In this document: positions 4,962 through 5,058 of the stretch, piece after piece
Layout: every line of letters starts with the position of its first letter
How positions within the stretch are numbered: position 1 is the first letter of the stretch
Source: JAWCQZ01 sp964486625
GTDB lineage: Archaea > Halobacteriota > Syntropharchaeia > JACQPP01
Direction of reading: 5' to 3'
NCBI GenBank assembly: GCA_964486625.1
Contig: CAZANW010000102.1
Coordinates: 1 to 5,058 of the forward strand
DNA: 5,058 nucleotides
Program-made: the position numbers and the translations under genes
The notes under the pieces: generated by a model
What the model was told of the DNA's origin: nothing
The model's input: the letters and a program-made list of their open reading frames with translations, nothing else
Database searches by the model: none

Positions 4962-5058
4962 CCTAAAATCCAAAGCACGAAATCCTAAATCCGAAACAAA
5001 TCCAAAATCCAAAATTCAAAACGGTTGTTTTTGATTTTGTGCTTTGGATTTTGAATTT
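4962..5058. repeat. AT-rich interspersed repeat, copy 2, cut by the window end
   Basis: This is the second copy of the element at 2842-2963, in the same orientation; 4972-5058 aligns to 2842-2928 without gaps at 76 of 87 positions. It extends about 10 bases further left than copy 1 (CCTAAAATCC) and continues past the window edge. AAAATCCAAAGCAC (4965-4978) is the exact reverse complement of 5039-5052, and the stem extends inward to 20 bp (4965-4984 with 5033-5052) with a single G-T mismatch. AAATTCAAAA (5012-5021) is also the exact complement of the last ten bases. It lies upstream of the glycosidase gene, beyond its likely promoter. A GTG inside it is in frame with the glycosidase but is not believed to be its start. 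Confidence 0.85.

Noticed and set aside
4841..4978. Glycosidase start at GTG 4978 or ATG 4957
   Set aside because: GTG 4978 lies inside the interspersed repeat, and the added residues are a Gly/Pro/Arg-rich stretch with no family likeness. The ATG at 4840 has a TATA-like box at the right distance.

Overview
The window looks like part of a GC-rich, uncultured archaeal genome, most likely euryarchaeal in the broad sense (a Thermoplasmatota-like lineage is possible but unproven). Three things support this. The protein ending at base 99 carries a PGF-CTERM sorting signal (proline/threonine-rich stalk, PGF, hydrophobic helix, RRR tail), the type processed by archaeosortase. There is an F420-type split-barrel oxidoreductase and a single-domain KaiC/RadA-like ATPase. 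Gene starts mostly lack a clear Shine-Dalgarno sequence, and several have AT-rich TATA-like boxes close enough upstream to suggest leaderless mRNAs.

Layout. Bases 1-99 hold the C-terminal end of a surface protein. Bases 191-1390 encode a membrane-associated M28 family zinc peptidase, overlapping by 4 bases (GTGA) a Rv2061-type PPOX/F420 protein at 1387-1752; the two are probably translationally coupled. A 138-base gap follows, with a T-tract and a good TATA box. Bases 1891-2865 encode an unrecognised 324-residue protein with a four-cysteine zinc ribbon. An AT-rich interspersed repeat then fills the space between two convergent genes and supplies the last codons and stop of the zinc-ribbon gene. 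On the minus strand, a KaiC-like ATPase (2965-3735) lies 40 bases downstream of an alpha/alpha-barrel glycosidase (3776-4840). The right edge (4841-5058) is non-coding and ends in a second, truncated copy of the same repeat.

The genes do not form an obvious pathway: a peptidase plus F420 protein pair, and a glycosidase plus KaiC-like pair, look like ordinary small transcription units. The most unusual element is the repeat. Two copies 2,130 bases apart align without gaps over 87 bases at 76/87 identity, are built from AAATCC-like subunits, and can fold into long hairpins. I see no CRISPR, tRNA, rRNA, transposase or defence system here.
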